Origin: JACROF01 sp964533055
Lineage (GTDB): Bacteria; Patescibacteriota; Microgenomatia; Levybacterales; UBA12049
DNA length: 29,721 bases
NCBI GenBank assembly: GCA_964533055.1
Contig: CAZHKZ010000010.1
Location: forward strand, 1 to 29,721
Reading direction: 5' to 3'
Below are positions 21,894 to 29,721 of the stretch, one piece after another (position 1 is the first letter of the stretch; each line of letters opens with the position of its first letter). The notes beneath the pieces are model-generated. The model saw nothing but the letters and a program-made list of their open reading frames with translations. It did not search any database and was not told the origin of the DNA. The position numbers and the translations under genes were made by a program.

Positions 21894-23141
21894 ATGACAA
21901 GAGTAAAAGAAGTACATAATTGCAGAGTTTGTGACTCGAAAGACCTTTACACGTTTCTTGATTTGGGAATGCTCCCCATTCCAAACGGCTTTCTTGATAA
22001 AGAAGATCTTGTGAAAGAAGAGAAGACATACCCGCTTGTTGTTGCATACTGTAGGTCTTGTTCACTGACTCAGGTGAAGTACATTGTAAATCCAGAGATA
22101 ATGTTTAAGAACTATCTCTATATCCCGTCTGCATCTCTGATTAGATTTGATAATTTTAAGGAACTACTTAACGATGCAAGGAAGAGGGTTAACATCGACT
22201 CATCCTCATTAGCAGTTGATATAGGAAGTAATGATGGAAGTCTCCTTTCAGTTTTCAAGAGCGAGGGTATTCCCATTCTTGGAATTGATCCTGCCGAGAA
22301 TCTTGTTAAGGTTGCCACATTGAACGGTATCCCAACTATGTTAGGGTATTTTGGAGTTGAGATAGCTAAAGAAGCTAAGAAAAAGCGAGGTCAAGCAGAT
22401 GTTGCATATGCTACTAATGTGTTCGCACATATCTCTGATATTAAAGAATTTCTCAGAGGTCTTGAAGTTCTTCTTAAGCCTGAAGGAATTTTTATCAGTC
22501 AATTCCCATACATCGTTGATCTTTTGCGAGAAAATCAATTTGATACCATTTACCATGAGCATCTCTCATATTTCTCGATCAAATCACTTTTAGTATTGGC
22601 GTCAAATACAGATATGGAAATATTTGATATTGAACATAGTGAATTAGATGGGGGGTCAGTAAAAGTCTATTGGAAAAAGAAAAGAAATAAATCCCAGACA
22701 GTTATACAAAAAAACATTGATGCATTCTTAAAAAATGAAGAAGAGTTGGGTCTTTATTCGGACAAAATTTATGACGAATTTGCTAAAAGGGTTAAAGGAC
22801 TTAAAAAAACTGTTAAAAAAGAGCTATTAATTTTGAAGAAGGCGAAGAAAAGAATCGTAGGTTATGGAGCTGCGGCAAAAGGGAATATCATGCTTAATTA
22901 TTTTGGCATTGGTACAGACATCTTAGACTATCTGGTTGACTCTACGTTGTATAAGCAGGGCAAGTTCACACCTGGAACTCATATTCCAATTTATGCAGAA
23001 AGCAAGATAATGGAGACGATGCCTGATTATGTCCTTATTCTTGCCTGGAATTTTAAGAAAGAAATTATAAAGAAAAATGATGCATATACTCGAAAAGGAG
23101 GAAAATACATTGTTGCTATCCCATCTTTTGAAACTATTTAA
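21894..23141 (+). CDS. Three-domain sugar C-methyltransferase
   Basis: Resembles NDP-hexose C-methyltransferases (TylC3 type) that make branched deoxysugars. Order: N-terminal zinc domain CRVCDSKDLYTFLDLGMLPIPNGF, central SAM-binding domain with VDIGSNDGSLLSVFK and ATNVFAHI, and a C-terminal domain with VGYGAAAKGNIMLNYFGI and ending near VAIPSFETI. The last domain is typical of this group. About 415 aa, normal. ATG 21894 fits both the domain start and the promoter. A role in making a methyl-branched sugar for the glycan is inferred. Confidence 0.85.
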   Translation: MTRVKEVHNCRVCDSKDLYTFLDLGMLPIPNGFLDKEDLVKEEKTYPLVVAYCRSCSLTQVKYIVNPEIMFKNYLYIPSASLIRFDNFKELLNDARKRVNIDSSSLAVDIGSNDGSLLSVFKSEGIPILGIDPAENLVKVATLNGIPTMLGYFGVEIAKEAKKKRGQADVAYATNVFAHISDIKEFLRGLEVLLKPEGIFISQFPYIVDLLRENQFDTIYHEHLSYFSIKSLLVLASNTDMEIFDIEHSELDGGSVKVYWKKKRNKSQTVIQKNIDAFLKNEEELGLYSDKIYDEFAKRVKGLKKTVKKELLILKKAKKRIVGYGAAAKGNIMLNYFGIGTDILDYLVDSTLYKQGKFTPGTHIPIYAESKIMETMPDYVLILAWNFKKEIIKKNDAYTRKGGKYIVAIPSFETI

Positions 23142-24549
23142 AAAAGCCTTCCCTACAGAGGGGGGCGACCTCATTCTCTTTGTATCCATTTTCTTCTCTG
23201 CACTGTGCATATATATTTATAAGATAAATACTCTCATGCCTTTTATTGGAGACCAGGGCTGGTATTATTTATCTGCATATCGATTGCTAAGTGGAGTTGA
23301 ATTTCCACTCGTTGGAATTGCCTCGAGTCATCCCTGGCTGCATCAAGGAGCATTTTGGACGTATTTGCTGTCAATTGCGCTTTGGATCGGGAAACTCAAT
23401 GTATTATCAGGATTTTATCTCGCGCTCATATTCTCAATGGCGACATTGGTTGCACTCTTCAACGTAGTTGAGCAAATGTTTTCAAAAAAAATTGCATTTA
23501 TTTCTCTTGCACTCTACTCATTTTCACCGCTTGTAATCCTACAGGCCAGAGTGCCCTATCACGTCTCTCCGATCCCATTTTTTACAATACTCTATGTCTA
23601 TTCACTCTTTCTTATTACGAAAAAGAAGAGAGCTGCACTACCGTTGTCACTTTTTCTTCTTGGAACTTTATATAACTTTGAGATAGCAGCAGCAATGCTT
23701 GTGCTCCCAATTTTTGGACTCTTATTTATTGGTTTTTTTAAAAAAGAGGCATGGATAAAACCCCTCCTTAGCCTAAAGTATCTCATTTTTTCTATCGTCT
23801 CAGCCTTGGTGCCTCTTGTTCCATTTTTAATTTACGATACGACTCATGGATTTGCTCAGACGTTAAAGTTCGTTGCTTGGGTAGGATATAGAATTCTCTT
23901 AGTTTTCGGATTTCCTTCAGTTGGGGGAATATCGGAGAAATTTATGTTAAATTCATATCTTTGGTCAGAAGGAGTCCACCTTCAAAGGCTTTTATTTATG
24001 CCAAACATGCTATTGGCCTCAGCACTCTTCATCATGATTCTTATTTTATTTATTTTAATTTTTTTAAAGAGAATGCTTTATAAGGAGAACTCATATCTTA
24101 TACTTGCACTCTGGATTTCTACTTCACTTGTGGGATATGTTGCGCAAAAGACAACTTCAGACGCATATTTGCCACTCTTTCTTTCAGGAATAATTATTAT
24201 TTTCTCTATCCTTCTTAGTTATCTTAAAAAGATTGTAGTATTTTGCATAGTTTGTGTGCTTTGCCTAGTAAATGTGTGGATGCTAGTCAGTAGTAGCTAT
24301 ACAATTGGGCAAAGATACGGGGGTGGAGTCTCATTGCAGCAGAGGGAACAAGCTCTACAGAGTATAATTAGGGCAAGCAAGGGTGAGGATTATGTTTTGA
24401 TAGGAAGTGGTGAGGGTAGTAAATTCAAGAGTTTCACCATGAATTATGAGTATCTCGGAGTCTCAGTTGGCCATCCACCGAAAAAAAATGGAGCAAGGTT
24501 TTATATTTCAGAAACATTTAATAAAATCATAGTTATGGAGGAGAGATGA
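23110..24549 (+). CDS. Multi-spanning glycosyltransferase, PMT/ArnT-like
   Basis: About 479 aa with some ten to twelve membrane helices. The first outer loop has GDQGWYYLSAYRLLSG, resembling the acidic catalytic loop of GT39/GT83 enzymes that use polyprenyl-phosphate sugars. TTG 23110 is proposed as start because a perfect AAGGAGG lies 8 nt upstream; the open frame begins at 23077 inside the previous gene. It overlaps the methyltransferase before it by 32 nt and the next one by 4 nt (ATGA). Acceptor and sugar unknown. Confidence 0.75.
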   Translation: MLLSHLLKLFKKAFPTEGGDLILFVSIFFSALCIYIYKINTLMPFIGDQGWYYLSAYRLLSGVEFPLVGIASSHPWLHQGAFWTYLLSIALWIGKLNVLSGFYLALIFSMATLVALFNVVEQMFSKKIAFISLALYSFSPLVILQARVPYHVSPIPFFTILYVYSLFLITKKKRAALPLSLFLLGTLYNFEIAAAMLVLPIFGLLFIGFFKKEAWIKPLLSLKYLIFSIVSALVPLVPFLIYDTTHGFAQTLKFVAWVGYRILLVFGFPSVGGISEKFMLNSYLWSEGVHLQRLLFMPNMLLASALFIMILILFILIFLKRMLYKENSYLILALWISTSLVGYVAQKTTSDAYLPLFLSGIIIIFSILLSYLKKIVVFCIVCVLCLVNVWMLVSSSYTIGQRYGGGVSLQQREQALQSIIRASKGEDYVLIGSGEGSKFKSFTMNYEYLGVSVGHPPKKNGARFYISETFNKIIVMEER

Positions 24550-25256
24550 CAAAGCGAAAGAAAAATTATCAAGGCACTGGCGTACTAGAAGTTCTTGAAG
24601 GTGCGAAGAACTATAATGCATGGATTGCATCTGCCATTGAACCTCATCTCCTTGATCCTATTCTCGAGGTTGGATCTGGTATTGGAAATATATCAGAGTA
24701 TTTTTTGAATCGTGATCTTACGGTTAGTGACATGGATGCTGATCTTGTTCAGAGGTTTTACAACAATCATCTGGCAAATAAAAAACTCAAGCATAGAACA
24801 CTAAATATTGAGAATGATTCAAGAAGTGATGCAAAGAGTTTATATAAGAGTGTTTTTGCTGTAAATGTTCTGGAGCATATCAAGGACGATGAGAAAGCTC
24901 TCAGTAATATTAATAAACTGTTAGCAAAGCGGGGGAAAATGATACTTCTGGTTCCAGCAAAGGAAAGAGCTTACACAAATCTTGATAAGAAGCTAGGGCA
25001 CTTCCGTCGATATGAGAAGATAGATCTATATTCCAAGGTCGTAAGGGCTGGATTTGAGATTGAAGAGCTATACTTTTTTAATTTTGTCGGCTTGTTTAGT
25101 TGGATTGTGCGAGAAAAGATTGATAGTGGAAGTGGCGATCTCAAGCCCACACATGTCGCAATTTTTGATAAAATTGTTCCAGTACTTAAGGTAATTGAAA
25201 GGAGATTTAGGCCATTTTTAGGAATCTCACTCATTGTTGTAGCTACTAAAAAATAA
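24546..25256 (+). CDS. Class I SAM-dependent methyltransferase
   Basis: 236 aa with LEVGSGIGNISEYFL (motif I), VSDMDADLV (motif II acid) and AVNVLEHIKDDEKAL (motif IV region). GGAGGAGAG lies before the ATG, which overlaps the previous stop. The C-terminus has a hydrophobic stretch (LYFFNFVGLFSWIV) that may associate with the membrane. The substrate is probably a glycan-cluster intermediate. Confidence 0.85.
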   Translation: MTKRKKNYQGTGVLEVLEGAKNYNAWIASAIEPHLLDPILEVGSGIGNISEYFLNRDLTVSDMDADLVQRFYNNHLANKKLKHRTLNIENDSRSDAKSLYKSVFAVNVLEHIKDDEKALSNINKLLAKRGKMILLVPAKERAYTNLDKKLGHFRRYEKIDLYSKVVRAGFEIEELYFFNFVGLFSWIVREKIDSGSGDLKPTHVAIFDKIVPVLKVIERRFRPFLGISLIVVATKK

Positions 25257-26017
25257 TGATAAGCGGAGTAATATTGGTAAAAAATCAAGTTGATGTACTT
25301 GAAAGGTGCATTAAAAGCCTTCATTGGTGTCAGGAGATTGTGGTGATAGATGATAACTCAACTGACGGATCCGGAGAGCTCGCAAAGAAGTTGGGAGCCA
25401 AAGTATATAAGCATAGTCTCAATAACAACTTTTCAGAACAGCGCAATTTTGCTTTAAAAAAAGTAACGCAGGACTGGGCATTATTTGTTGATGCTGATGA
25501 GGTAGTCTCCAAAGAATTATCTGAGGAAATTTATCAACAGACTTCGCAATTTCTTACTCCTTTCAATGGATTTTATATCAAAAGAGTTGATTTTCTTTGG
25601 GGTAGAAGAATGAGGTTTGGCGAGGTCGGTGATAAGGTTTTTATGAGGCTCGCACGAGTTGAGAAAGGGGAATGGAAGGGGCAGGTTCACGAAGTTTGGG
25701 ATGTTCAGGGCGGCAAGAGTACTCTTAAAAATGTGATAGAGCATTATCCCCACCCAAGTATTGCTGAATTTTTATCTGAAATTAATTATTACTCTACGCT
25801 CCGATCTCAGGATCTCTATAAGAGCGGCATAACAAGCTCATTTTGGAAAATAATCTTTTATCCTCCGGGAAAATTTTTGTTCAATTATATTGTTAAGCTA
25901 GGTTTTTTAGATGGAATTCAGGGGATCGTCCTTGCACTTATGATGAGCATGCATTCGTTCTTGGTCAGGGGAAAATTGTGGCAGCTTAGTTTGACCAAGA
26001 AAAGTGCCTTTACTTAA
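25256..26017 (+). CDS. GT2-family glycosyltransferase (WaaE-like)
   Basis: GVILVKNQVDVLERCIKS, VIDDNSTDGS and FVDADEVVS (DxD) form a GT-A core. GQVHEVWDV and EHYPHPSIAEFL match the WaaE/KdtX-like group that adds glucose to lipopolysaccharide core in Proteobacteria. LPS is not expected here, so only the fold can be transferred. 253 aa, normal. ATG overlaps the previous stop (TAATG). Confidence 0.85.
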   Translation: MISGVILVKNQVDVLERCIKSLHWCQEIVVIDDNSTDGSGELAKKLGAKVYKHSLNNNFSEQRNFALKKVTQDWALFVDADEVVSKELSEEIYQQTSQFLTPFNGFYIKRVDFLWGRRMRFGEVGDKVFMRLARVEKGEWKGQVHEVWDVQGGKSTLKNVIEHYPHPSIAEFLSEINYYSTLRSQDLYKSGITSSFWKIIFYPPGKFLFNYIVKLGFLDGIQGIVLALMMSMHSFLVRGKLWQLSLTKKSAFT

Positions 26018-26018
26018 T
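25991..26018 (+). promoter_or_regulatory. Possible leaderless promoter at 26024
   Basis: TTGACC, 16 nt, CTTAAT, then 5 nt to ATG 26024. It supports 26024 as a true gene start and not a chance ORF. Confidence 0.45.
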
Positions 26019-26023
26019 AACCG

Positions 26024-26152
26024 ATGAAGAAATTGAGTTGGAAATATTTTTTGTTTATTGCCTTGCTAATTGTCATAGGCGCTTTATATATCATAGGACT
26101 TGTTTGCAAAAACACATTTTGCTCATATTTCATTTCCACACTCTATGTTTAG
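26024..26152 (+). pseudogene. Probable N-terminus of the following membrane protein, split by a frameshift
   Basis: Reads MKKLSWKYFLFIALLIVIG and on to a stop at 26150, 42 aa, with one membrane helix and lysines at the front. The next gene's frame is open from 26100 and overlaps. Removing one A from the A5 run at 26108-26112 joins the two frames into GLVCKTHFAHISFPHSMFSL without a break. The alternative is a separate 42-aa membrane protein whose stop overlaps the next ATG (ATGTTTAG). The promoter upstream fits either reading. Confidence 0.5.
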
Positions 26153-27731
26153 TCTGGCATTTTTAGTTGGGATATATGTGAAAGGACTCTATGTTCTTGG
26201 GTTGCTACAGCTATACTCCCTTACTTCAATTATACTTTATACTCTCATATTCTTTGTTCTTAGCATCTTTGGGTGGAAATACTTTGACGAAGATATACGC
26301 CTAAAAGTGATTGGAGCTGAGATCGGGGATTTGTGGAGAAAGTATTTGGTTCTTTGTATCTTCATCATTGCTTCGATTCTCATTGTTGTACTAGGCATTC
26401 TTGTGCCAGAGATAGCATTTGATTCTTTGTGGTATCACCTCACTCTACCCAAACTTTATTTAGGAAACGGGGGAATTTTATTTATCCCAGGATCATTATT
26501 CTATTACTCAGCATTGCCAAAATTTGGAGAGTTATTGTATTTACTTCCTGTTGGTCTTCAAATTGAACAGTTAGCTAAGGCAATTCATGCATTATTTGGA
26601 GTTGGAATTTGTATTGTTCTCTACCAAATTGCAAAAGCTCAGACAAATAAGTATCTCGGACTTTTATCAGTAGTAATTTTTCTGAGTAATATCGTAGTTC
26701 TTTGGCAGGCGACTACAACCTATGTTGATTTGATGAGAGCATTCTTTGAGATTATGGCACTTTATGGTCTCTTGCTGTTTGAAAAGACTCAGAAAAAGAA
26801 ATGGCTTATCGAGTCAGCAATTTGTATTGGACTGGCAATTGAAACTAAGTTGATTTCGCTAAGTACGCTCGTGATCTACTCAGCGTTTGTTGCTATACAA
26901 ACAAAGATTAAGAACAGAAAGATCCCCTTTGGAATCACTTATATAACCCTGGCTTTGCTTGTGCCGTTGCCATGGTTTGTATTCTCACTTATACACACCG
27001 GAAATCCAATATATCCGATATTTACTGGATTCAACCCACCCTTTGATCTCCACATAGTTACCCTGATAAAAGATGCAATTTTTATCTTTATCTTTTCATC
27101 AGATCCCGTGTCTCCAATTTACCTGGCTTTTCTACCACTAGTCCCTTTCATCTGGAAGAAATTAACAAGTACACAAAGAAGAATTTTTATGCTAGCTCTA
27201 GGATCATTTTTCGCATGGCTTCTAACACCACGAACAGGAGGAGGCAGGTTTATCATAAGTTATTTGCCAATTTTTTCGATCTGTGTCGTAATTGCTCTAT
27301 ATCATTCACAAATCAATCTACAGCGAATATTCATTGTATTTATTGGGATAATTGCGGTGATAGCCCTACTCTATAGGGGAATTGCGCAGGTTAGTACTGT
27401 CAAAGTAGCGCTTGGACTTGAGTCCAAGACAGAGTTCTTGGTGAATAATTTAAATTATGGGTTCGGTGACTTCTATGACACTGATAATTATTTTAAGAAC
27501 ACTATTGATACAAATCATAAAGTTCTCTTGATCGGATTCCACAATCTATACTATGCTGATTTTCACTTTATTGACCAGAGTTATGTAAAAAAAGGAGATA
27601 TATTCTCATACGTAGCTACACAAAATGCAGAATTACCTGAAGAATATGGTGATTGGATTAAGATCTATGAAAATAAAACAACTCGCGTCTCGCTCTTTAA
27701 AGATCCAAAGGTAAAGAGACTTCAACTATGA
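26145..27731 (+). CDS. Multi-spanning membrane protein, probable glycosyltransferase
   Basis: About 528 aa from ATG 26145, with some ten or more membrane helices. The first large outer loop has FDSLWYHLTLPKLYLGNGG, similar in layout to the acidic loop of GT39/GT83-like enzymes, and the soluble C-terminus resembles those of related glycan-cluster proteins. The frame is open back to 26100. The true N-terminus is probably the 26024 ORF in the other frame. It overlaps the next gene by 4 nt (ATGA). Function is inferred from topology and context. Confidence 0.7.
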   Translation: MFSLAFLVGIYVKGLYVLGLLQLYSLTSIILYTLIFFVLSIFGWKYFDEDIRLKVIGAEIGDLWRKYLVLCIFIIASILIVVLGILVPEIAFDSLWYHLTLPKLYLGNGGILFIPGSLFYYSALPKFGELLYLLPVGLQIEQLAKAIHALFGVGICIVLYQIAKAQTNKYLGLLSVVIFLSNIVVLWQATTTYVDLMRAFFEIMALYGLLLFEKTQKKKWLIESAICIGLAIETKLISLSTLVIYSAFVAIQTKIKNRKIPFGITYITLALLVPLPWFVFSLIHTGNPIYPIFTGFNPPFDLHIVTLIKDAIFIFIFSSDPVSPIYLAFLPLVPFIWKKLTSTQRRIFMLALGSFFAWLLTPRTGGGRFIISYLPIFSICVVIALYHSQINLQRIFIVFIGIIAVIALLYRGIAQVSTVKVALGLESKTEFLVNNLNYGFGDFYDTDNYFKNTIDTNHKVLLIGFHNLYYADFHFIDQSYVKKGDIFSYVATQNAELPEEYGDWIKIYENKTTRVSLFKDPKVKRLQL

Positions 27732-28909
27732 AAAAATACCTTCAAATCCTGATTATTCTGTCTGGAGTTATTTTTGCATCGGGACAAGTTGGTAGGCTAA
27801 GTATCCAGAATGGCCTTGTATTTAATCTATTGGATGGCGTAGCTGGAGTTGGTGCTGGTATTTTCTTCTACAGACTGGTTCGTTCCAAGAAAATGCCCAC
27901 GCCAGGGATTCGATATCTCCTTCTTTTTTCTGGTCTATCGCTCTTTGCGTTAATTATTCATAGCTTCATCTATGGCCTCTCAGCATTTTTTGTGGCCATC
28001 CTTTATCTTGTGCGACTATGTTCGTTCTGGCTTCTATTCTACTTAGTACGATCAATTTCAACCCAGAAACTATTTATAAGGAGGACACTACTATATGCTG
28101 GGATAGTGATCATAGTACTGGGATTTATTCAATATATTTTCTATCCTAGTCTTCGCAATCTCTTCTATTTAGGATGGGATGAACATCTTTTTAGAATGTT
28201 CTCAACATTTCTTGATCCTAACTTCGCGGGTGCATTTTTTGCCTTATTTATCCCATTTATTTGTGGGTTTCTCATTCAAGAGAAACGAAATATCCTGAGG
28301 ATCAGCTATGTACTGCTAATGATGATATCGCTTGTCGCGCTCTACCTTACGTATTCAAGGACAGGGTTAATTATGCTCATTGTCGGGATAATTGCATTTT
28401 TTACAGTCTATGGAAGAAGGAGATATGCTGCAGTTGGGCTTGTGCTTATTTTACTTGGGTTCATACTCTTTGCAAATAAGCATATTGAGGGTCTTAATCC
28501 TCTGCGTATGGCCTCAACAGTTGCTCGTCTTGAGACAGTTCGTAATGGATTGAAAGTCTTTTCTCAGAATTCATTAATAGGTGTAGGATTTAACGCCTAT
28601 AGATATGAGCAAATTCATCAAGGTTTTCGGCCAAGTGAAGTTGCAGAGGTAAGTCATGCAGACGCGGGTGTAGATAATAGCTACGTACTATTATTGGCAA
28701 CCTCTGGAGTCATAGGATCAATTCTCTACGGACTTTTTGTCTATTATGCAGTAAGACAGTCATTGCGCGGAATGGATAGGTCAGGACGGGCTGTGGTCGT
28801 TTCTATGACAACGTCGTTTCTCGTTGGGGGATTATTCATAAATCTCTTATTTTACCCACCATTACTTTTCTTTATACTTGTTGTTTTGGGCACTACTCAG
28901 AATAAGTAA
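27728..28909 (+). CDS. O-antigen ligase/polymerase-like membrane protein
   Basis: 393 aa with about eleven helices and one large outer loop. FSTFLDPNFAGAFFALFIPF, LYLTYSRTGLIMLIVG and GVGFNAYRYEQ, then DNSYVLLLATSGVIGSILY, match the Wzy_C/WaaL superfamily pattern (R in the SR motif, N in the late loop). It would polymerise repeat units or attach the finished glycan. It ends the plus-strand cluster and converges with the Ig-like gene, with a 17-nt overlap. Confidence 0.85.
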   Translation: MKKYLQILIILSGVIFASGQVGRLSIQNGLVFNLLDGVAGVGAGIFFYRLVRSKKMPTPGIRYLLLFSGLSLFALIIHSFIYGLSAFFVAILYLVRLCSFWLLFYLVRSISTQKLFIRRTLLYAGIVIIVLGFIQYIFYPSLRNLFYLGWDEHLFRMFSTFLDPNFAGAFFALFIPFICGFLIQEKRNILRISYVLLMMISLVALYLTYSRTGLIMLIVGIIAFFTVYGRRRYAAVGLVLILLGFILFANKHIEGLNPLRMASTVARLETVRNGLKVFSQNSLIGVGFNAYRYEQIHQGFRPSEVAEVSHADAGVDNSYVLLLATSGVIGSILYGLFVYYAVRQSLRGMDRSGRAVVVSMTTSFLVGGLFINLLFYPPLLFFILVVLGTTQNK

Positions 28910-29603
28910 TTTTAATTTGCTTTTGAGTCTTATTCCCAGCTTCATCAATTGATTCAACAGTGATAATATTGTCACCATTTTGCAATGAGAGATTGTAGGT
29001 GTAGCTCCCATCGCTACTAACAATTGCACGGAATGAATTGACAGTGACATCATTTGAAGGATCTGTTTTCCCGCGAATCTTCAGTGGATTATTATCTTTG
29101 TGGTAGGTTTCATCATTTGTGGGGAAGTCAATTGAGAGTGAGGGCGAGTTGGTGCTAAAAAGTATAGACATTGATTCCGAGAATTTACTCTCAGTGTCGG
29201 ACTCTGAGCGCGCTCTTGCTTTAAATGTGTTCGAGCCCTTCTCAAGTTTTACATTCAGAAAGGCAAAAGATCTATCTGACTTGATGTCTGCTGATTTAAT
29301 TTTGACGCCATTTCTATAAAGACTCACAGTCTTGCCACTTTCACTAAACCCGCTTACTGTGAGCGTTGCTTCATTTGTAGCTGAGAAAGTATCATCCAGT
29401 ATTGGTGGTGTGAGTAGCTCTTGACTATTTGCAGTAGAATTAGTGTCTATGTCCTTTTTCTCAACAAGAAGACTAAATCCCACAAGGAGCTTGGCTCCGA
29501 AGAAAACAAGGGCTATGCCAAGAACAAAGATTCCTACTCCAATAAAGATCAAGTTCTTCTCTGTTTGCTGAATGATTCTTTTACTTCTGTGTGATCTTGC
29601 CAT
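28893..29603 (-). CDS. Membrane-anchored protein with two Ig-like domains
   Basis: 236 aa. A basic N-terminus (MARSHRSKR) and one helix (about 19-44) anchor it, with the rest outside the cell. Two similar beta modules follow: about 64-150 (SATNEATLTVSGFSESGKTV ... GSNTFKARARS) and about 152-236 (NPLKIRGKTDPSNDVTV ... GDNIITVESIDEAGNKTQ). They look like the Ig-like folds common in bacterial surface proteins. ATG lies only 8 nt after the tRNA-Thr gene and no promoter or Shine-Dalgarno is visible between them, so it is probably transcribed with the tRNA. Confidence 0.75.
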   Translation of the reverse strand: MARSHRSKRIIQQTEKNLIFIGVGIFVLGIALVFFGAKLLVGFSLLVEKKDIDTNSTANSQELLTPPILDDTFSATNEATLTVSGFSESGKTVSLYRNGVKIKSADIKSDRSFAFLNVKLEKGSNTFKARARSESDTESKFSESMSILFSTNSPSLSIDFPTNDETYHKDNNPLKIRGKTDPSNDVTVNSFRAIVSSDGSYTYNLSLQNGDNIITVESIDEAGNKTQKQIKITYSE

Positions 29604-29611
29604 ATGCTTTG

Positions 29612-29684
29612 AGCCGGTGATCGGATTTGAACCGATGACTTGCTCTTTACGAAAGAGCTACTCTACCAACTGAGTTACACCGGC
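29612..29684 (-). tRNA. tRNA-Thr (anticodon CGT)
   Basis: 73 nt. Acceptor GCCGGTG/CACCGGC, D stem ACTC/GAGT with AGTTGGTA loop, anticodon stem GCTCT/AGAGC with loop TTCGTAA (anticodon CGT, reads ACG), T stem ATCGG/CCGAT with loop TTCAAAT. All four stems pair perfectly. Discriminator is T and CCA is not encoded, so it must be added by tRNA nucleotidyltransferase. Confidence 0.95.
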
Positions 29685-29706
29685 AGTCTAATCCAACGTC
29701 CACAAT

Positions 29707-29712
29707 ATTGTA
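29707..29712 (-). promoter_or_regulatory. -10 box for the tRNA-Thr and Ig-like gene
   Basis: TACAAT on the minus strand, 22 nt before the mature tRNA. The -35 would lie outside the window. Confidence 0.5.
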
Positions 29713-29721
29713 GAAAATTTG

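Noticed and set aside
1..29721. CRISPR array, insertion sequence, prophage or integrase
   Set aside because: No regularly spaced direct repeats, transposase, integrase or phage structural motifs were seen. Repeats found are leaders, terminators and operators.

Overview
The window most likely comes from a Candidate Phyla Radiation (Patescibacteria) bacterium, probably Microgenomates-like. That placement is an inference from gene content and style, because no 16S gene is present. The signs are very compact genes, mostly single-domain proteins, an IleRS whose tail looks like the eukaryote-type clade, a large glycosyltransferase block, and many short proteins I cannot name. TGA is used as a stop (ileS and others), so the code is the standard bacterial one and not the UGA=Gly code of Gracilibacteria.

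Region 1 (1-3800) is an accessory island of short, mostly one-gene transcription units on both strands. It holds a 46-aa membrane protein too short for usual ORF cut-offs, two divergent paralogues (487-951 and 2075-2515) with a 28-nt identical terminator, a protein with two cold-shock domains behind a ~140-nt structured leader, and two further minus-strand proteins of unknown function. A second copy of the cold-shock leader lies at the left edge, so a related minus-strand gene probably starts just outside the window. Region 2 (3800-11900) is conserved core: a ferredoxin-reductase-like flavoprotein, a membrane protein, a zinc ribbon, ileS, rodA/ftsW, rplU, rpmA, parB and, convergent, lepB. Region 3 (11900-15070) is a second accessory island with four more self-contained cassettes (promoter, structured leader with Shine-Dalgarno, 125-236 aa protein, strong terminator) and a KGG-motif stress protein. 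Region 4 (15100-28900) is a surface-glycan cluster on the plus strand: GT4, a GT2-membrane glycosyltransferase fusion, Wzx-type flippase, three methyltransferases, two more GT2 enzymes, two multi-spanning glycosyltransferases and an O-antigen ligase/polymerase. Region 5 is a minus-strand tRNA-Thr(CGT) followed 8 nt later by an Ig-like-domain membrane protein.

Two styles of gene expression stand out. Core and glycan genes (ileS, rplU, lepB, the zinc ribbon, the GT2 fusion, two methyltransferases and others) have a -10 box only 5-8 nt before the start codon, often with a -35 box at 16-18 nt spacing, so they are predicted to be leaderless. This also corrects several start codons. Most accessory cassettes instead have an extended -10, a leader, a Shine-Dalgarno and usually their own terminator. 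Three share a short leader hairpin with compensatory base changes, and two have a 26-30 bp palindrome at exactly the same distance from the promoter. The best candidate for an undescribed system is this regulated cassette family together with the duplicated cold-shock leader RNA.
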